Assembly: GCF_002584535.1 (NCBI RefSeq)
Contig: NZ_NUOT01000002.1
Coordinates: 26,661-90,660 of the forward strand
Length of the DNA stretch: 64,000 nt
From: Bacillus cereus
Lineage (GTDB): Bacteria; Bacillota; Bacilli; Bacillales; Bacillaceae_G
Reading direction: 5' to 3'
Both the position numbers and the translations under genes were made by a program. Shown here piece after piece: positions 9,468 through 19,707 of the stretch. How positions within the stretch are numbered: the first letter of the stretch is position 1; the number at the start of each line of letters is the position of its first letter. The notes beneath the pieces are model-generated. The model made no database searches. It had not been told where the DNA came from and saw only the letters and a program-made list of their open reading frames with translations.

Positions 9468-10883
9468 TTATAAAGTAATACTTCCTGTAATCAATCCGTA
9501 AATCGCAAAAAATGCTAAGGCACCAATAGCTACAGAAGATGCCAGTTCCACACGAGTAAATATTTGTTTTGGATTCGTTTGCTTTTGAACATTGTAAAAG
9601 ATGAAAATACCTGGCGCATATAATGTCATTGTTAGTAATAAATAATCTAAACCCGCTGCATACACTAACCAAACTCCATAAATACTTGCCACCAAACCAA
9701 TGATTATATTTTTTGTTCGATCTTTTTCTTCAGATTGTAAACTATACTTAAATTGATAGAATGCTGACAAAGCATAAGGAATTAAAATAGCCGAGGAAGC
9801 AAGAGAAAATGCAAAGTTATATGCTTGATCTGAAACAACAAATGTTAATAAGAAAAGTTGAATTAAGCCATTTGTTATCCATAATGAATTTACAGGAGCT
9901 TTGTTTTTATTTTCTTTCGCAAACCACTTTGGAAACACTCCGTCTTTAGCAGCTAAATACGGAATTTCAGATGCAAGTAAAGTCCATCCTAGCCAAGCAC
10001 CTAATACAGAAATAACTAAACCTAAGTTAATAAAGATAGCGCCCCATTTTCCGACAACACTTTCAAATAAATACGCCATAGCTGGGTTTTTTAGATTCGC
10101 AACATCTGCTTGTTGCATAAGTCCAAGAGATAATAATGTAAGTAAAATATAAATGATAAGTGTGCCAATTAATCCGATAACAGTTGCTTTCCCAACATCA
10201 CTTCGGCTTTTAGCACGACTGGATAAGACAACAGCCCCTTCTACACCGATAAATACCCAAAGAGTTACAAGCATTGTACTCTTAACTTGGCTTCCTACCG
10301 CTCCCCAAGAAAAAGAACCTGCTTGGCCCCAAAATCCATCCAAGAAAATATCAAAGTGAAAAGCGAAAATACCCACCACAATAAATACAAATACAGGCAC
10401 TAATTTTGCAATTGTTGTGACTAAATTTACTAGTGCTGCTGATTGTACGCCGCGTAAAATTAGCATGTGAACACACCATAGCAATACGCTCGCTCCGATA
10501 ATCGATGCTACATTTTGTCCACCTTCAAAAACCGGAAAAAAGTATCCAAGTGAAGAAAATAGCAATGTACCGTAAGCTACATTACCAAGCCAAGCAGACA
10601 GCCAATACCCCCACGCACTATTGAACCCCATAAAATTACCAAATCCTGCTTTTGCATAACTAAAGATACCGCCATCTAAATCTGGTCTTTTTACCGTTAA
10701 ATTTTGAAATGATAATCCAAGAGCAATCATCCCGATTCCCGTTATCACCCAACCGATAATAATAGCCCCGGAGCCAGCACCTTTTGCCATATCGCTTGCT
10801 AAGTTAAATGCCCCACCACCTATCATGGAACCAACAACAAGAGCTGTTAAAGTAAATAATCCTAATTTCTTTTCTTCACCCAT
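9468..10883 (-). CDS. arcD: Arginine/ornithine antiporter
   Basis: 471 aa from the ATG at 10883; the GAGAGGTG sequence 5-8 bases upstream supports this over the GTG three codons earlier. It is a 12-13 TM protein of the APC superfamily, with the family N-terminus [22 protein letters not shown] carrying the substrate-binding GSxIGGG loop and a second signature [13 protein letters not shown] near 230. It exchanges extracellular arginine for ornithine across the membrane, so the pathway needs no energy for uptake. Its place between arcB and arcC makes the assignment firm. Confidence 0.93.
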   Translation of the reverse strand: MGEEKKLGLFTLTALVVGSMIGGGAFNLASDMAKGAGSGAIIIGWVITGIGMIALGLSFQNLTVKRPDLDGGIFSYAKAGFGNFMGFNSAWGYWLSAWLGNVAYGTLLFSSLGYFFPVFEGGQNVASIIGASVLLWCVHMLILRGVQSAALVNLVTTIAKLVPVFVFIVVGIFAFHFDIFLDGFWGQAGSFSWGAVGSQVKSTMLVTLWVFIGVEGAVVLSSRAKSRSDVGKATVIGLIGTLIIYILLTLLSLGLMQQADVANLKNPAMAYLFESVVGKWGAIFINLGLVISVLGAWLGWTLLASEIPYLAAKDGVFPKWFAKENKNKAPVNSLWITNGLIQLFLLTFVVSDQAYNFAFSLASSAILIPYALSAFYQFKYSLQSEEKDRTKNIIIGLVASIYGVWLVYAAGLDYLLLTMTLYAPGIFIFYNVQKQTNPKQIFTRVELASSVAIGALAFFAIYGLITGSITL

Positions 10884-10978
10884 TACACTCACCTCTCTTT
10901 AATTGCAATAAGAATAAACTCAATAGTGAATGATAGTGTCTAAAGGAGTAAAGAAGGAAGGAAGATCTCCTTCCTTCT

Positions 10979-11977
10979 TTACTCCATATTTCCTAGAGTA
11001 GCAGCCATAACCGCTTTAATTGTATGCATTCTATTTTCTGCTTGATCAAATACTTTTGAATGCTTACTGCGGAATACTTCGTCACTTACCTCCATTTCTT
11101 TTAATCCATATTTTTCATATATATCTTCCCCATACGCTGTTTCTACATCATGGAATGCAGGTAAACAATGTAAGAACATCACATTATCATTTCCAGTCTT
11201 TCTAATCATCTCCATATTTACTTGATAAGGTGCTAATAGTTCAATACGTTCAGCAAATTTGTCTTCTTCTCCCATTGATACCCATACATCTGTATAAATT
11301 ACGTCTGCACCGGCAACGGCTTCATCTACATTACTTGTTACCATAACTTGATCATTATATTTTTTAGCTGTATCGATTATTTCTTGTGCTGGGAATAATG
11401 ATTCTGGCGTACAAATACATACGTTCATCCCTACAATCGCTCCGCCGACTAACAAGCTATTCGCTACGTTGTTCCGTCCGTCTCCAACGTATACAAGCTT
11501 AACATCTTTTAAACGTCCGACATGCTCTTTAATTGTTAACAAATCTGCAAGTGTTTGGGTTGGATGCCACATATCTGTTAAACCGTTCCATACAGGTACA
11601 CCGGAGTTTTCAGCTAAAGATTCCACTGTTGCATGAGCGAAACCACGGAACTCAATTCCGTCAAACATACGTCCTAAAACTTTTGCTGTATCTTCAACTG
11701 ATTCTTTCTTCCCAAGCTGAATATCATTTTTACCTAGGTATTCAGGATTTGCCCCTAAATCCGTACATGCCACCGTAAATGCACACCGTGTACGAGTGGA
11801 AGTTTTTTCAAATAAAAGGGCTATATTTTTACCTTCTAAATAACGATGCGGAATACCATTTTTCTTTTTCTCTTTTAATTCTGCTGCTAAATCTAGAAAA
11901 TATAACATTTCTTCCTCTGTAAAATCTTTTTCCGCAAGAAAACTTCTTCCTTTTAAGTTTGGTTTAGTCATCAACAT
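10979..11977 (-). CDS. arcB: Catabolic ornithine carbamoyltransferase
   Basis: 332 aa. Carbamoyl-phosphate motif [12 protein letters not shown] (about 55-66), HPTQTLADL (about 135) and the ornithine-binding [11 protein letters not shown] (about 268-278) are all present. In this locus the enzyme runs in the phosphorolytic direction, turning citrulline into ornithine and carbamoyl phosphate. It starts 30 bp after the arcA stop. The first ATG (11977) and one two codons later (11971) both fit the AGGGATG ribosome site; the upstream one is used here. Confidence 0.95.
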   Translation of the reverse strand: MLMTKPNLKGRSFLAEKDFTEEEMLYFLDLAAELKEKKKNGIPHRYLEGKNIALLFEKTSTRTRCAFTVACTDLGANPEYLGKNDIQLGKKESVEDTAKVLGRMFDGIEFRGFAHATVESLAENSGVPVWNGLTDMWHPTQTLADLLTIKEHVGRLKDVKLVYVGDGRNNVANSLLVGGAIVGMNVCICTPESLFPAQEIIDTAKKYNDQVMVTSNVDEAVAGADVIYTDVWVSMGEEDKFAERIELLAPYQVNMEMIRKTGNDNVMFLHCLPAFHDVETAYGEDIYEKYGLKEMEVSDEVFRSKHSKVFDQAENRMHTIKAVMAATLGNME

Positions 11978-12007
11978 GATTCATCCCTACTTTCTTCGTT
12001 ATTTATA

Positions 12008-13240
12008 CTAAATGTCTTTTCGAACAATCGGCATACTCATGCAACGTGGACCCCCACGACCGCGTGATAATTCCGAACTTAATACTTCAATAACTTCTAT
12101 ACCATGTTCACGTAATAAAGCATTTGATACATAGTTGCGATCATATGTAACAACTACTCCCGGCGCAATCGCCAATGTATTAGATCCATCGTTCCATTGT
12201 TCACGAGCAGAAGCAATCACATCTCCTCCTCCGCAAGGGATAAGTACTAATTCACTTAAACCTAACACTTCTTTTAACGCTTCAGTTAAAGATGTACGAT
12301 GTGTAATTTTAAGAGTTTCTTCATCCTGTCCTTTTTCTAAAATATAAATGTTCATATTTCCTTTTGGTCCTTGGATAGCTGGGTGAATTGTAAATTTATC
12401 ATAATCGACCATTGTAAATACTGTATCTAAATGCATAAATGCACGACATTTTGGGATTTCTATTGCTAGCACTTTCTTAATTTTATTTTGACGGCTAAAT
12501 AAATTCTTAGCTAAACGCTCAATCGCTTTAGCTGAAGTACGAGCAGATACTCCAATTGCAATTGTTTCCTCATTTAAGATGAGCTCGTCGCCGCCTTCAA
12601 TTGGGAACTTATGATCACGATCTAACCAAACTGGCACATCATGACTTGCAAATCGTGGATGATGTTTAATGATATATTCCATAAACAATGATTCACGTCT
12701 CCGTGCTGGTTCTCTCATTTTGTTAATTGTTAAACCGTCACCTATACTAGCTGCTGGGTCACGAGTAAAATATAAATTTGGCATTGGATCTAAATAAAAT
12801 GGATAATGATCTTCCATTAATTCATACAGGTGCGTTTTTTTACTAGTTTCAATTTCGTTTTTACGTACGCCCCCCATAATTTTCTGAATCAATTCTTCAT
12901 TTGAAAAGGAAAGTAAATATTCTTTTAAAGTTTGATGTGCAACATTTACGTCAGCCTGTCCTTCTTTTAAAATACGATCAACAAATTCTTCACGAAGTTT
13001 TTTATCAACTAACGCCTCAGCTGCTAGTTTTTCTAAATAAAGAACTTCAACACCCCGATTGCGTAATGTTTGTGCAAAATAATCATGTTCTTTTTGAATA
13101 ATTGGTAAATATGGGATATCGTCAAATAATAATTGTTGCAAATAATCTGGCGTTAAGTTTTCCACTTCTTTACCTGGACGTTTTAATAAAACCGTTTGTA
13201 ATTCCCCAATTTCTGAAGTAACATGTATCGGATGTTTCAT
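12008..13240 (-). CDS. arcA: Arginine deiminase
   Basis: 410 aa, normal length. Guanidino-modifying enzyme signatures are complete: [10 protein letters not shown] (about 155-164), EGGDELIL (about 215), [10 protein letters not shown] (about 270) and the catalytic Cys in [10 protein letters not shown] near residue 400. It hydrolyses arginine to citrulline and ammonia, the first step of the ADI pathway used for ATP supply and acid resistance in low oxygen. The ribosome site AGGAGGTACAACAA is strong. It heads the arc unit; a consensus cre and an ArcR/Fnr-like half-palindrome lie upstream. Confidence 0.96.
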   Translation of the reverse strand: MKHPIHVTSEIGELQTVLLKRPGKEVENLTPDYLQQLLFDDIPYLPIIQKEHDYFAQTLRNRGVEVLYLEKLAAEALVDKKLREEFVDRILKEGQADVNVAHQTLKEYLLSFSNEELIQKIMGGVRKNEIETSKKTHLYELMEDHYPFYLDPMPNLYFTRDPAASIGDGLTINKMREPARRRESLFMEYIIKHHPRFASHDVPVWLDRDHKFPIEGGDELILNEETIAIGVSARTSAKAIERLAKNLFSRQNKIKKVLAIEIPKCRAFMHLDTVFTMVDYDKFTIHPAIQGPKGNMNIYILEKGQDEETLKITHRTSLTEALKEVLGLSELVLIPCGGGDVIASAREQWNDGSNTLAIAPGVVVTYDRNYVSNALLREHGIEVIEVLSSELSRGRGGPRCMSMPIVRKDI

Positions 13241-13311
13241 TTGTTGTACCTCCTTTTAAATTTGTTTGATGTCTACAAGTACATAATAAACGGTACGTGC
13301 TTCCCCCTTTG

Positions 13312-13347
13312 TGAAAACGCTAACACTATCAAGTTAAATATTTCACA
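13312..13347. promoter_or_regulatory. cre site and Crp/Fnr-type box upstream of arcA
   Basis: 13312-13325 (TGAAAACGCTAACA) matches the cre consensus TGNAANCGNWNNCW at every defined position. On the minus strand 13332-13347 reads TGTGAAATATTTAACT, a TGTGA-N6 half site with an imperfect second half, as expected of a Crp/Fnr regulator such as ArcR. They lie 70-110 bp upstream of the start codon. No convincing ARG box was found. Confidence 0.5.
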
Positions 13348-13470
13348 AGTTATTTTTTAAAATAATATATATTTGTATTTTTATAAGGTTTTTCGCTCCC
13401 TATTTTGTAAAACAGCTATATATTACGCATATATAGTGAATATCGATTTCCCTAATTTATATTAAAATCC

Positions 13471-13512
13471 TAAAAAAGTCCTGTTTCTAGTAACAATTAG
13501 AAACAGGACTTT
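13471..13512 (-). terminator. Terminator after argR
   Basis: AAAGTCCTGTTTCTA / TAGAAACAGGACTTT, 15-bp perfect stem with an 8-base loop, followed on the minus strand by TTTTTT. It lies just after the stop at 13516. Confidence 0.9.
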
Positions 13513-13515
13513 CAC

Positions 13516-13965
13516 CTACATAATTAATTTCAACCTTTCTTCTAAAACTTTCCTATCCGATTCTGATTGAGAAATTACAAGGCATGTATCATTTCCACAT
13601 ATACATCCTACTTTTTCTTTCCAATCTAAAGCATCTAATAAGACACCGATAACGTGAGCATTACCAGGTAACGTTTTAATAACCGTTAATTGATCTACAT
13701 AATCAATCTTTACGACAACTTCTCTTAACTTTTTCTTTAACTTCGTATCAGTTTGTAAATTATCCTCTGAGAGAACCTTATATATAGTTAAACCGTTTGA
13801 AGAGGTTGCCTTTATTAAATTTAATTCACGAATATCTCGCGAAATAGTGGCCTGTGTAACTAACACACCATGCTCTTCTAATAATTCTACTAATCTCTCT
13901 TGTGTATCTATTTCATACTCTCTTACCAATTGTTTTATTAGCCGTTGTCTTTTTTCCTTTTTCAT
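13516..13965 (-). CDS. argR: ArgR-family arginine repressor (arc-linked copy)
   Basis: 149 aa from the ATG at 13965, preceded by GAAAGGGTG; the longer frame to 14019 adds 18 residues unlike the family. The N-terminal winged helix (QRLIKQLVREYEIDTQERL, then ATISRDIRELNL as recognition helix, about 1-65) is typical. The C-terminal hexamerisation and arginine-binding domain carries GNAHVIGVLLD and CICGNDTCLVI; the CGNDT loop stands where GDDT binds arginine in E. coli ArgR. It senses arginine and controls arginine metabolism genes. Its position immediately upstream of arcA suggests that it regulates the arc operon, as a paralogue of the housekeeping AhrC/ArgR. Confidence 0.92.
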   Translation of the reverse strand: MKKEKRQRLIKQLVREYEIDTQERLVELLEEHGVLVTQATISRDIRELNLIKATSSNGLTIYKVLSEDNLQTDTKLKKKLREVVVKIDYVDQLTVIKTLPGNAHVIGVLLDALDWKEKVGCICGNDTCLVISQSESDRKVLEERLKLIM

Positions 13966-14088
13966 AAAAGACACCCTTTCGAATATTATAACTTCATTAT
14001 ATCTTGCTATAATTTCCATTCGAAAGAGACAGGGATAAATGTTGCGGAAACGTTCATAGTTTTTAATCTTTATCCAAAGTATTATTTT

Positions 14089-14217
14089 CTAGAATATAAA
14101 GATACAAAACCCAGTATGTACACCTTTTCGTTGTGCTTCCTCTACAATAGCAAATATATCTGCATACGAATGACCAGCACCAATGATTGTATTGCCTTCA
14201 TAATATTTATTTTCTAT
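14089..14217 (-). pseudogene. Unidentified coding remnant (about 42 codons)
   Basis: On the minus strand the codons between two stops read IENKYYEGNTIIGAGHSYA and continue DIFAIVEEAQRKGVHTGFC before ending in IFIF and a stop. The composition and the small-residue motif IIGAGHSYAD look like genuine protein sequence from the middle of an enzyme, but there is no start codon with a ribosome site and both ends are cut. I could not identify the parent family. It occupies most of the argR-oxidoreductase gap (13966-14293), which is otherwise promoter-like AT-rich DNA. Confidence 0.35.
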
Positions 14218-14293
14218 CTATAGTGTAAACACTCCTAAACAAGCTTTCTCATACAATAGTAAAAACCAATCTTATATGGAAAGGAACAATATA

Positions 14294-15628
14294 ATGACAA
14301 AAACAAAATTAACAGGGCGCATTGTAACTCCAGAAGATCCTGAGTATGATGTAGCCCGCATAAACTTAAATTTAAGTATTCCAAAACTCCCCTGCATAAT
14401 TGTCTTCTGTCAAAATACTCAAGATGTATGCAATGCCTTGAAGTGGGCCCGTGAACGTCATATACCATTTCGTATACGAAGTGGTCGCCATAGCTATGAA
14501 AACTTTTCTCTTTTGAATCGTGGACTTATTATTGATGTAAGTGAAATGAATCGAATTATAGTCCAGCAAGACAGCTTGACAGCAACCATTGGAGCTGGAG
14601 CGAATCTTGGTGCTGTTTATAAAGAGCTGTGGAAATATGGCGTCACATTACCAGCCGGCACCAGTGCTAGCGTTGGAATTGTTGGATTAACACTTGGCGG
14701 TGGCATTGGTATGTTATCACGTTTATTTGGATTAACTTGTGATCAACTACTAGAAATAGAAATGGTGCAAGCAGTCGGTAAATCTGGAGCAAAATCTATT
14801 CGTGCCAGCGAAAGAGAAAACGCTGATTTATTTTGGGCATGCCGCGGTGGTGGCGGTGGGAACTTTGGAATTGTTACATCTTTAACATTTCGTGTTCATC
14901 CTATTCAAAACGTCTCTATTTTTTCACTCACCTGGGAATGGAAAGACTTTATTACCGCATTTCAAGCTTGGCAAAACTGGGCACCTTATATAGACGAGCG
15001 TCTTACTTCATCTATTGAATTATTTTCTAAACAGAGAAATAAAATTAAAGTGCAAGGGGAATATGTTGGTCATCCTTCTAAACTCCTCGATTTATTGGCA
15101 CCTTTATTACAAGCTGGAACCCCTTCTCTGTTCATAGAAGAAGTCCCTTATATACAAGCAGTTGAATTCTTTAATAGTGGTAACATCCCAGAAAAATTCA
15201 AACGTTCTGGTTCTTATGTATATAAGACGATTCCACTTAAAGGTATTCAAGTTCTAAAACATTTTCTTAGTCATGCCCCAAACCCTTCAGCCAGCGTTTG
15301 GCATCAATCACTGATAGGAACTGTAGAAGACATTGCTCCTAGTGAAACAGCTTATTTCCATCGAAAGGCAATTATTGCTCAAGAATACCTTACTTCTTGG
15401 AAATGCGACAATGAGGAACAACAAAATATACGTTGGATTAAAAATTTACGAAATGCTATGGCACCTTATACATTAGGTGATTATGTCAATTGGCCTGATA
15501 TTGATATTATAGATTGGCAAAACTCTTACTATGGCACCAACTTTACAAGATTACGTAAAGTAAAAACAGTATATGACCCTTGTAATGTTTTTCGATTCCC
15601 ACAAAGTATCCCTCCCTTCCACAAATAA
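14294..15628 (+). CDS. FAD-dependent oxidoreductase (berberine-bridge-enzyme type)
   Basis: 444 aa from the ATG at 14294, which has GAAAGGA at good spacing. The N-terminal half is an FAD-binding-4 (PCMH) domain: PFRIRSGRHSYEN (about 62-74) contains the His that usually carries covalent FAD, TIGAGANLGAVY and GLTLGGGIGMLSRLFGL follow, and GGGGGNFGIVTSL (about 185) contacts the cofactor. The C-terminus has the BBE box (YYGTNFTRLRKVKTVYDPCNVFRFPQSI). Such enzymes oxidise sugars, alkaloid-like amines or aromatic alcohols with oxygen as acceptor; the substrate is unknown. No signal peptide, single gene. Confidence 0.85.
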   Translation: MTKTKLTGRIVTPEDPEYDVARINLNLSIPKLPCIIVFCQNTQDVCNALKWARERHIPFRIRSGRHSYENFSLLNRGLIIDVSEMNRIIVQQDSLTATIGAGANLGAVYKELWKYGVTLPAGTSASVGIVGLTLGGGIGMLSRLFGLTCDQLLEIEMVQAVGKSGAKSIRASERENADLFWACRGGGGGNFGIVTSLTFRVHPIQNVSIFSLTWEWKDFITAFQAWQNWAPYIDERLTSSIELFSKQRNKIKVQGEYVGHPSKLLDLLAPLLQAGTPSLFIEEVPYIQAVEFFNSGNIPEKFKRSGSYVYKTIPLKGIQVLKHFLSHAPNPSASVWHQSLIGTVEDIAPSETAYFHRKAIIAQEYLTSWKCDNEEQQNIRWIKNLRNAMAPYTLGDYVNWPDIDIIDWQNSYYGTNFTRLRKVKTVYDPCNVFRFPQSIPPFHK

Positions 15629-15775
15629 AACACACATTTTTATTTTCTTCTAAACCTCTTTTTATCACCTTACTAGGAGAATTCTCTTCCTAATTCCACG
15701 TCCCTCAGACAATGTTTTTCGCAAAAAATAAAGGGTTTTGGCACTTTATGACTAATAACAAAAATAAGAGACAAC

Positions 15776-15792
15776 ATTTGTAAAATACAAAT
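15776..15792. promoter_or_regulatory. Dyad before the ABC transporter ATPase
   Basis: ATTTGTA-AAA-TACAAAT, perfect 7-bp arms, lies directly upstream of the GGGGGG ribosome site of the ATPase gene. It could be an operator or a short mRNA hairpin. The preceding 15629-15775 stretch also has a small GAGAATTCTC palindrome at 15677-15686 but no recognised riboswitch. Confidence 0.35.
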
Positions 15793-15809
15793 TTGACTGG
15801 GGGGTTGGT

Positions 15810-16532
15810 ATGATTCAAGTTCAAAATCTAGTAAAATCATTTGGCTCATTAGACGTTTTAAAAGGAATTGATTTAGAAGTAAAAGAAAAAGAAGTTGTTG
15901 TTTTAATTGGCGCAAGCGGTTCAGGAAAAAGTACTTTACTTCGTTGCCTCAACTTTTTAGAAATGTACGATGAAGGATCGATTCATTTACAAGGTGAACG
16001 AATCGATCCCAAAAGTACAAATTTAAACAAAGTCCGCGAAAATGTTGGAATGGTATTTCAACATTTTAACCTCTTTCCACATATGACCTCATTAGAAAAC
16101 ATCATAGAAGCACCTATTCATGTGAAAAAAATGGACAAAACAAAAGCAAAAGAGATTGGTAATGACCTTTTAAAAAAGGTTGGATTACAAGACAAAGCAA
16201 ACGTAACACCTCACCTTCTATCTGGTGGACAAAAGCAACGTATTGCAATCGCACGCGCACTTGCAATGAATCCAAAAATCATGTTATTTGATGAGCCTAC
16301 ATCAGCTCTTGATCCTGAACTTGTTGGAGAAGTACTCCAAGTTATGAAAGAGCTGGCTGGTGAAGGAATGACAATGGTAATCGTCACCCATGAAATGAAC
16401 TTTGCACGAGATGTAGCAGATCGCGTCATTTTCATGGATGATGGACAAATTGTAGAGGATGCACTACCAGAACAATTTTTTTCAGCACCGTCAAACGAGA
16501 GAGCAAAACAGTTTTTACGAAACATTTTATAG
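15810..16532 (+). CDS. Polar amino-acid ABC transporter, ATP-binding protein
   Basis: 240 aa, the typical size of GlnQ/ArtP-class ATPases. All nucleotide-binding motifs are intact: Walker [10 protein letters not shown] (about 34-42), Q-loop [17 protein letters not shown], signature LSGGQKQR (about 137), Walker [15 protein letters not shown] (about 157) and switch VTHE (about 194). It powers uptake by the binding protein and permease encoded downstream. The order ATPase, lipoprotein, permease and the wide gaps (147 and 115 bp) with hairpins between the genes suggest tuned expression of each subunit. Confidence 0.92.
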   Translation: MIQVQNLVKSFGSLDVLKGIDLEVKEKEVVVLIGASGSGKSTLLRCLNFLEMYDEGSIHLQGERIDPKSTNLNKVRENVGMVFQHFNLFPHMTSLENIIEAPIHVKKMDKTKAKEIGNDLLKKVGLQDKANVTPHLLSGGQKQRIAIARALAMNPKIMLFDEPTSALDPELVGEVLQVMKELAGEGMTMVIVTHEMNFARDVADRVIFMDDGQIVEDALPEQFFSAPSNERAKQFLRNIL

Positions 16533-16679
16533 AGATGGACTTCGCTCCCAACGAATACTTAAAGCATTAAAACTCATACGGGTAGCCTAAATTACCCCAC
16601 CCTTAGAAACTTTCTATATAAAATACGAATACGGCGATACAACCCGTATGTGCAGGATAAATATATAGGAGGGGTTTTG

Positions 16680-17465
16680 ATGAAAAAGAAAATACTTACT
16701 GTTTTTGCAACAATTACACTATGTGTCTCTTTCATACTTGGAGCCTGTAGTAAGGAAACTTCAACAAATGAAGGGAACGAATTTCGTTATGCAATGAGCG
16801 GTTTATATAAACCTTTTAATTTCAAAGAAAATGACGGAAAACTAGTTGGCTTTGATGTCGAAATTGGTGAGGCACTCGCAAAGAAGATGGGAATGAAGCC
16901 TGTTCCAGTGACAAATCCTTGGGAAACATTAATTCAAGGTCTAAAAGCAAAAAAATATGACGTCATATTAGGAAGTATGGCAATTACAGAAGACCGCCTA
17001 AAAGCCGTTAATTTTACGAATCCATACTATCGCTCTGGTGCACAAATTTTCGTAGCTAAAAAGAACAATTCCATTTCTTCAGTAGAAGACTTAAAAGGAA
17101 AAAAAATCGGTGTTGTAAAAGCTAGTACATTTAAAACCCTTGTGGAAAAACATACAGATCAAATCACTGAATACGACAGTGACATTACAGCTCTTATGGA
17201 TTTAGAACCAGGCCGAGTAGATGCTGTTATTACGGATCAAATGGTTGGTCTTCGTATGATAAAAGAGGGAAAATCAAATATAAAAGAAGCTGGCAAACCA
17301 TTAAATCTTGAGGAAATGGGAATTGCAATTCGTAAAGACGATAAAGAAATGGTGAAGAAAGTAAACAAAGCGTTGGAGGAAATTATTAAAGATGGCACAT
17401 ATGAAAAAATCAGTAAAAAATGGTTTGGAAAAAATATTCTTGGAGAAGAGGAAAAAACAAAATAA
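16680..17465 (+). CDS. Amino-acid ABC transporter, substrate-binding lipoprotein
   Basis: 261 aa from the ATG at 16680, behind an AGGAGGGG site. A lipoprotein signal peptide (MKKKILTVFATITLCVSF) ends in the lipobox ILGAC, so the mature protein is lipid-anchored outside the membrane. The rest is an SBP_bac_3 (cluster F) fold: FRYAMSGLYKPFNF, LVGFDVEIGEALAKKMG, ILGSMAITEDRLKAVNFTNPYY and KKIGVVKAST are typical. The family binds polar or basic amino acids or cystine; the exact ligand is not visible. Confidence 0.92.
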   Translation: MKKKILTVFATITLCVSFILGACSKETSTNEGNEFRYAMSGLYKPFNFKENDGKLVGFDVEIGEALAKKMGMKPVPVTNPWETLIQGLKAKKYDVILGSMAITEDRLKAVNFTNPYYRSGAQIFVAKKNNSISSVEDLKGKKIGVVKASTFKTLVEKHTDQITEYDSDITALMDLEPGRVDAVITDQMVGLRMIKEGKSNIKEAGKPLNLEEMGIAIRKDDKEMVKKVNKALEEIIKDGTYEKISKKWFGKNILGEEEKTK

Positions 17466-17511
17466 AAGGATGTACCCTTCTAAAAAACAAATCATTTTTC
17501 ATTCATAAGCG

Positions 17512-17536
17512 ATGCCCCACCTCAGCCGTGGGGCAT
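17512..17536 (+). promoter_or_regulatory. Intercistronic hairpin in the amino-acid ABC operon
   Basis: ATGCCCCAC/GTGGGGCAT, 9-bp GC-rich stem with a 7-base loop, between binding-protein and permease genes and without a following T-tract. It probably protects the upstream mRNA or partially attenuates transcription, giving more binding protein than permease. Confidence 0.6.
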
Positions 17537-17580
17537 TCACATCTATTTCTTAAAATAAATTCTATATTGAGGTGACTCTA

Positions 17581-18273
17581 ATGTTTGAAATTTTCATATC
17601 TACGTATCCAACACTTTTAAAGGCTGTTGGTATAACATTACAATTAACGTTAACTTCCTTACTACTCGGTTCATTAATCGGACTACTATTTGCCTTCTTT
17701 CGTATCTCTAATAATAAAATATTAAATAGTATTGCACATGTTTATATTGCTATTATCCGTGGTACACCTTTAATCGTACAAATTGCTATTCTTTACTTCG
17801 GGATTACATCTATCATTGTCTTCACCCCTTTTTGGGCGGGGGCAATCGCTTTAGCTATTCATAATGGAGCATATATTACAGAAATTTTTCGTGGATCTAT
17901 TCAATCCGTCGATCGTGGACAATTAGAAGCTGCCCGCTCCCTTGGAATGTCTTATCCACTTGCTATGCGGCGCATTATCTTACCACAAGCATTCCGGCTC
18001 TCTATTCCGCCCCTAGGAAACCAATTTATTATTGGGTTAAAGGATTCTTCACTTGTTGCCTATGTAGGTATGTCAGAATTATGGGGCTCTGGTCTCTCTA
18101 TAGCAGCTGGTAATTTTCAACAATTAGAAACATATATTGTTGTTGGTATCTATTATCTTGCACTCGTACTTTTATTTACCTATCTCGTAAACCTCTTAGA
18201 GAAAAGGCTTCAACGTAAACAAAGTAATTCTTTGCACTTAAATAAAAAGAAAGAAAAAGCACTCTCTTTATAG
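17581..18273 (+). CDS. Amino-acid ABC transporter permease
   Basis: 230 aa from the ATG at 17581, which has TGAGGTG six bases upstream (the GTG inside that motif is not the start). About five membrane segments; the HisM/GlnP-type coupling region is EAARSLGMSYPLAMRRIILPQAFRLSIPPLGNQ (about 120-152, EAA motif), which docks the ATPase. The N-terminal GITLQLTLTSLLLGSLIGLL is also typical of the family. It forms the membrane channel with the two genes upstream. Confidence 0.92.
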   Translation: MFEIFISTYPTLLKAVGITLQLTLTSLLLGSLIGLLFAFFRISNNKILNSIAHVYIAIIRGTPLIVQIAILYFGITSIIVFTPFWAGAIALAIHNGAYITEIFRGSIQSVDRGQLEAARSLGMSYPLAMRRIILPQAFRLSIPPLGNQFIIGLKDSSLVAYVGMSELWGSGLSIAAGNFQQLETYIVVGIYYLALVLLFTYLVNLLEKRLQRKQSNSLHLNKKKEKALSL

Positions 18274-18365
18274 GAAAAACCGCAAAAAATATTTCATCTA
18301 TTAGATTGAAAAAAATGCATGAAAAGTTACTATTACATACAAAAAAACATGTCAAAATACAAAAT

Positions 18366-18401
18366 AAAAAGCAAACTACTTTTTAGGTAGTTTGCTTTTT
18401 T
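18366..18401. terminator. Bidirectional terminator between ABC permease and desaturase
   Basis: AAAAAGCAAACTAC / GTAGTTTGCTTTTT, 14-bp perfect stem, 7-base loop, with A and T runs on both sides. It sits between two convergent genes and serves both. Confidence 0.88.
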
Positions 18402-18435
18402 ATAGTTAAAGGGTTCTAAATAATCTACTTCACAA

Positions 18436-19521
18436 TCATGGATTCACTTTTTTAATAGTTTCCTGCTCGTCTATATGCTCCTCACGATATGAAATATTAT
18501 CAGGATCTAACCCATTCCCTAAAGAACCATAGAAATGTTCTTTATGAGGGTCAACTAATTCACTGCCTTGATAATATACACGAGGTGTGTTCCAAAGCGC
18601 TGCTAATGCTTTCGTCATCGGCATTTCATGATAACGCTCCGGCCACATTTCTTTAATTTTTTCTTTTACTAATGGGTAATACTTTGAACTCATAGCAGGG
18701 AACAAATGATGTTCCGTATGATATGAGAAATTAAAATGCAAAACATCAACCCAGCGCGGCACTGTTACAGATAAACAGTTAGCTAATGGATCATTTACAG
18801 GAACAATTGGATTTAAGCGGTGATTTGTTGCAATATATGCCATTACAATAAAGTTTGCAATTAATAATGGAATCACGTATGCAAATAACCACTTCGCAGG
18901 CCCCATAATAAATAATAAGCTAATCCAAACCGTCCACGGCAAGACAAGTTGAAGCCATACAGACTTCTGATTCGATGACTTAAACTCTTTTATAAAATGA
19001 AAGAACATACGAGTTGAATGTATTGTAAATTGAATTGTTAGTGACAGAAAACTGAAGAAAGAACGTACATGAAGTGGCATACGATACACCCATCTTAAAA
19101 ATTTACTCTTCTTCATCTTTTCAAGTGTTGGCCACGCATCCGGGTCATGTTCCTCATGTTGTGTATGCACATGGTGCGTCGCATTATGCCACTTTCTCCA
19201 TAGTTTCGGCCCTGTAGACAATGGCATAAATGCAATTGCCCCTAAAAAATCACGAAGCCATGCTTTTCTTACAACCGTTCCGTGCAAAATTTCATGTCCT
19301 AAAAATCCAAGTGAGGCAAAACATAATCCGAGAACAATTGCAATCCCAAGATTTGCCCACACATTCAAGTCAAATAAACCAATCGTTATTAACCCAGCTA
19401 CCGCCACAAGTAAATAAGCCAGTCCACCAAATAAACGAGTTGGAACTGGTTTAAATGCTTTTTTTGGCAAATGCGGCGATACACGCGCTGCATACCATCC
19501 AAACGTATGAAGCTCCTTCAT
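18436..19521 (-). CDS. Membrane fatty-acid desaturase
   Basis: 361 aa. The three histidine clusters of the membrane di-iron desaturases are present: GHEILHG (about 89), WHNATHHVHTQH (about 127) and HTEHHLFPAM (about 270). Hydrophobic segments around residues 32-52, 55-80, 193-212 and 214-235 embed the catalytic site at the membrane. It introduces a double bond into membrane acyl chains, adjusting fluidity in the cold. B. cereus is known to carry more than one acyl-lipid desaturase; which regioselectivity this one has cannot be told from sequence. A sigma-A-like promoter with a long leader lies upstream. Confidence 0.9.
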   Translation of the reverse strand: MKELHTFGWYAARVSPHLPKKAFKPVPTRLFGGLAYLLVAVAGLITIGLFDLNVWANLGIAIVLGLCFASLGFLGHEILHGTVVRKAWLRDFLGAIAFMPLSTGPKLWRKWHNATHHVHTQHEEHDPDAWPTLEKMKKSKFLRWVYRMPLHVRSFFSFLSLTIQFTIHSTRMFFHFIKEFKSSNQKSVWLQLVLPWTVWISLLFIMGPAKWLFAYVIPLLIANFIVMAYIATNHRLNPIVPVNDPLANCLSVTVPRWVDVLHFNFSYHTEHHLFPAMSSKYYPLVKEKIKEMWPERYHEMPMTKALAALWNTPRVYYQGSELVDPHKEHFYGSLGNGLDPDNISYREEHIDEQETIKKVNP

Positions 19522-19707
19522 CCTTTTGCCCCTTTCTTATGCCGCGCTTACGCAACTTGCATAAATCAATTCTTGTTTCCAGATTGATAACACTAGGTAA
19601 TTACAAAAAGCATTTATAATAAGCAAATCATACTCACTCATTTTCGCTTTTATTATCAATGAAAAACATTTCTCTTTTTACTCTTTATCAACCTTTCCAC
19701 ATGATGA

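Noticed and set aside
13348-13515. Possible ARG box upstream of arcA
   Set aside because: Only AT-rich partial similarity to the ArgR operator; no pair of half sites stood out from background.
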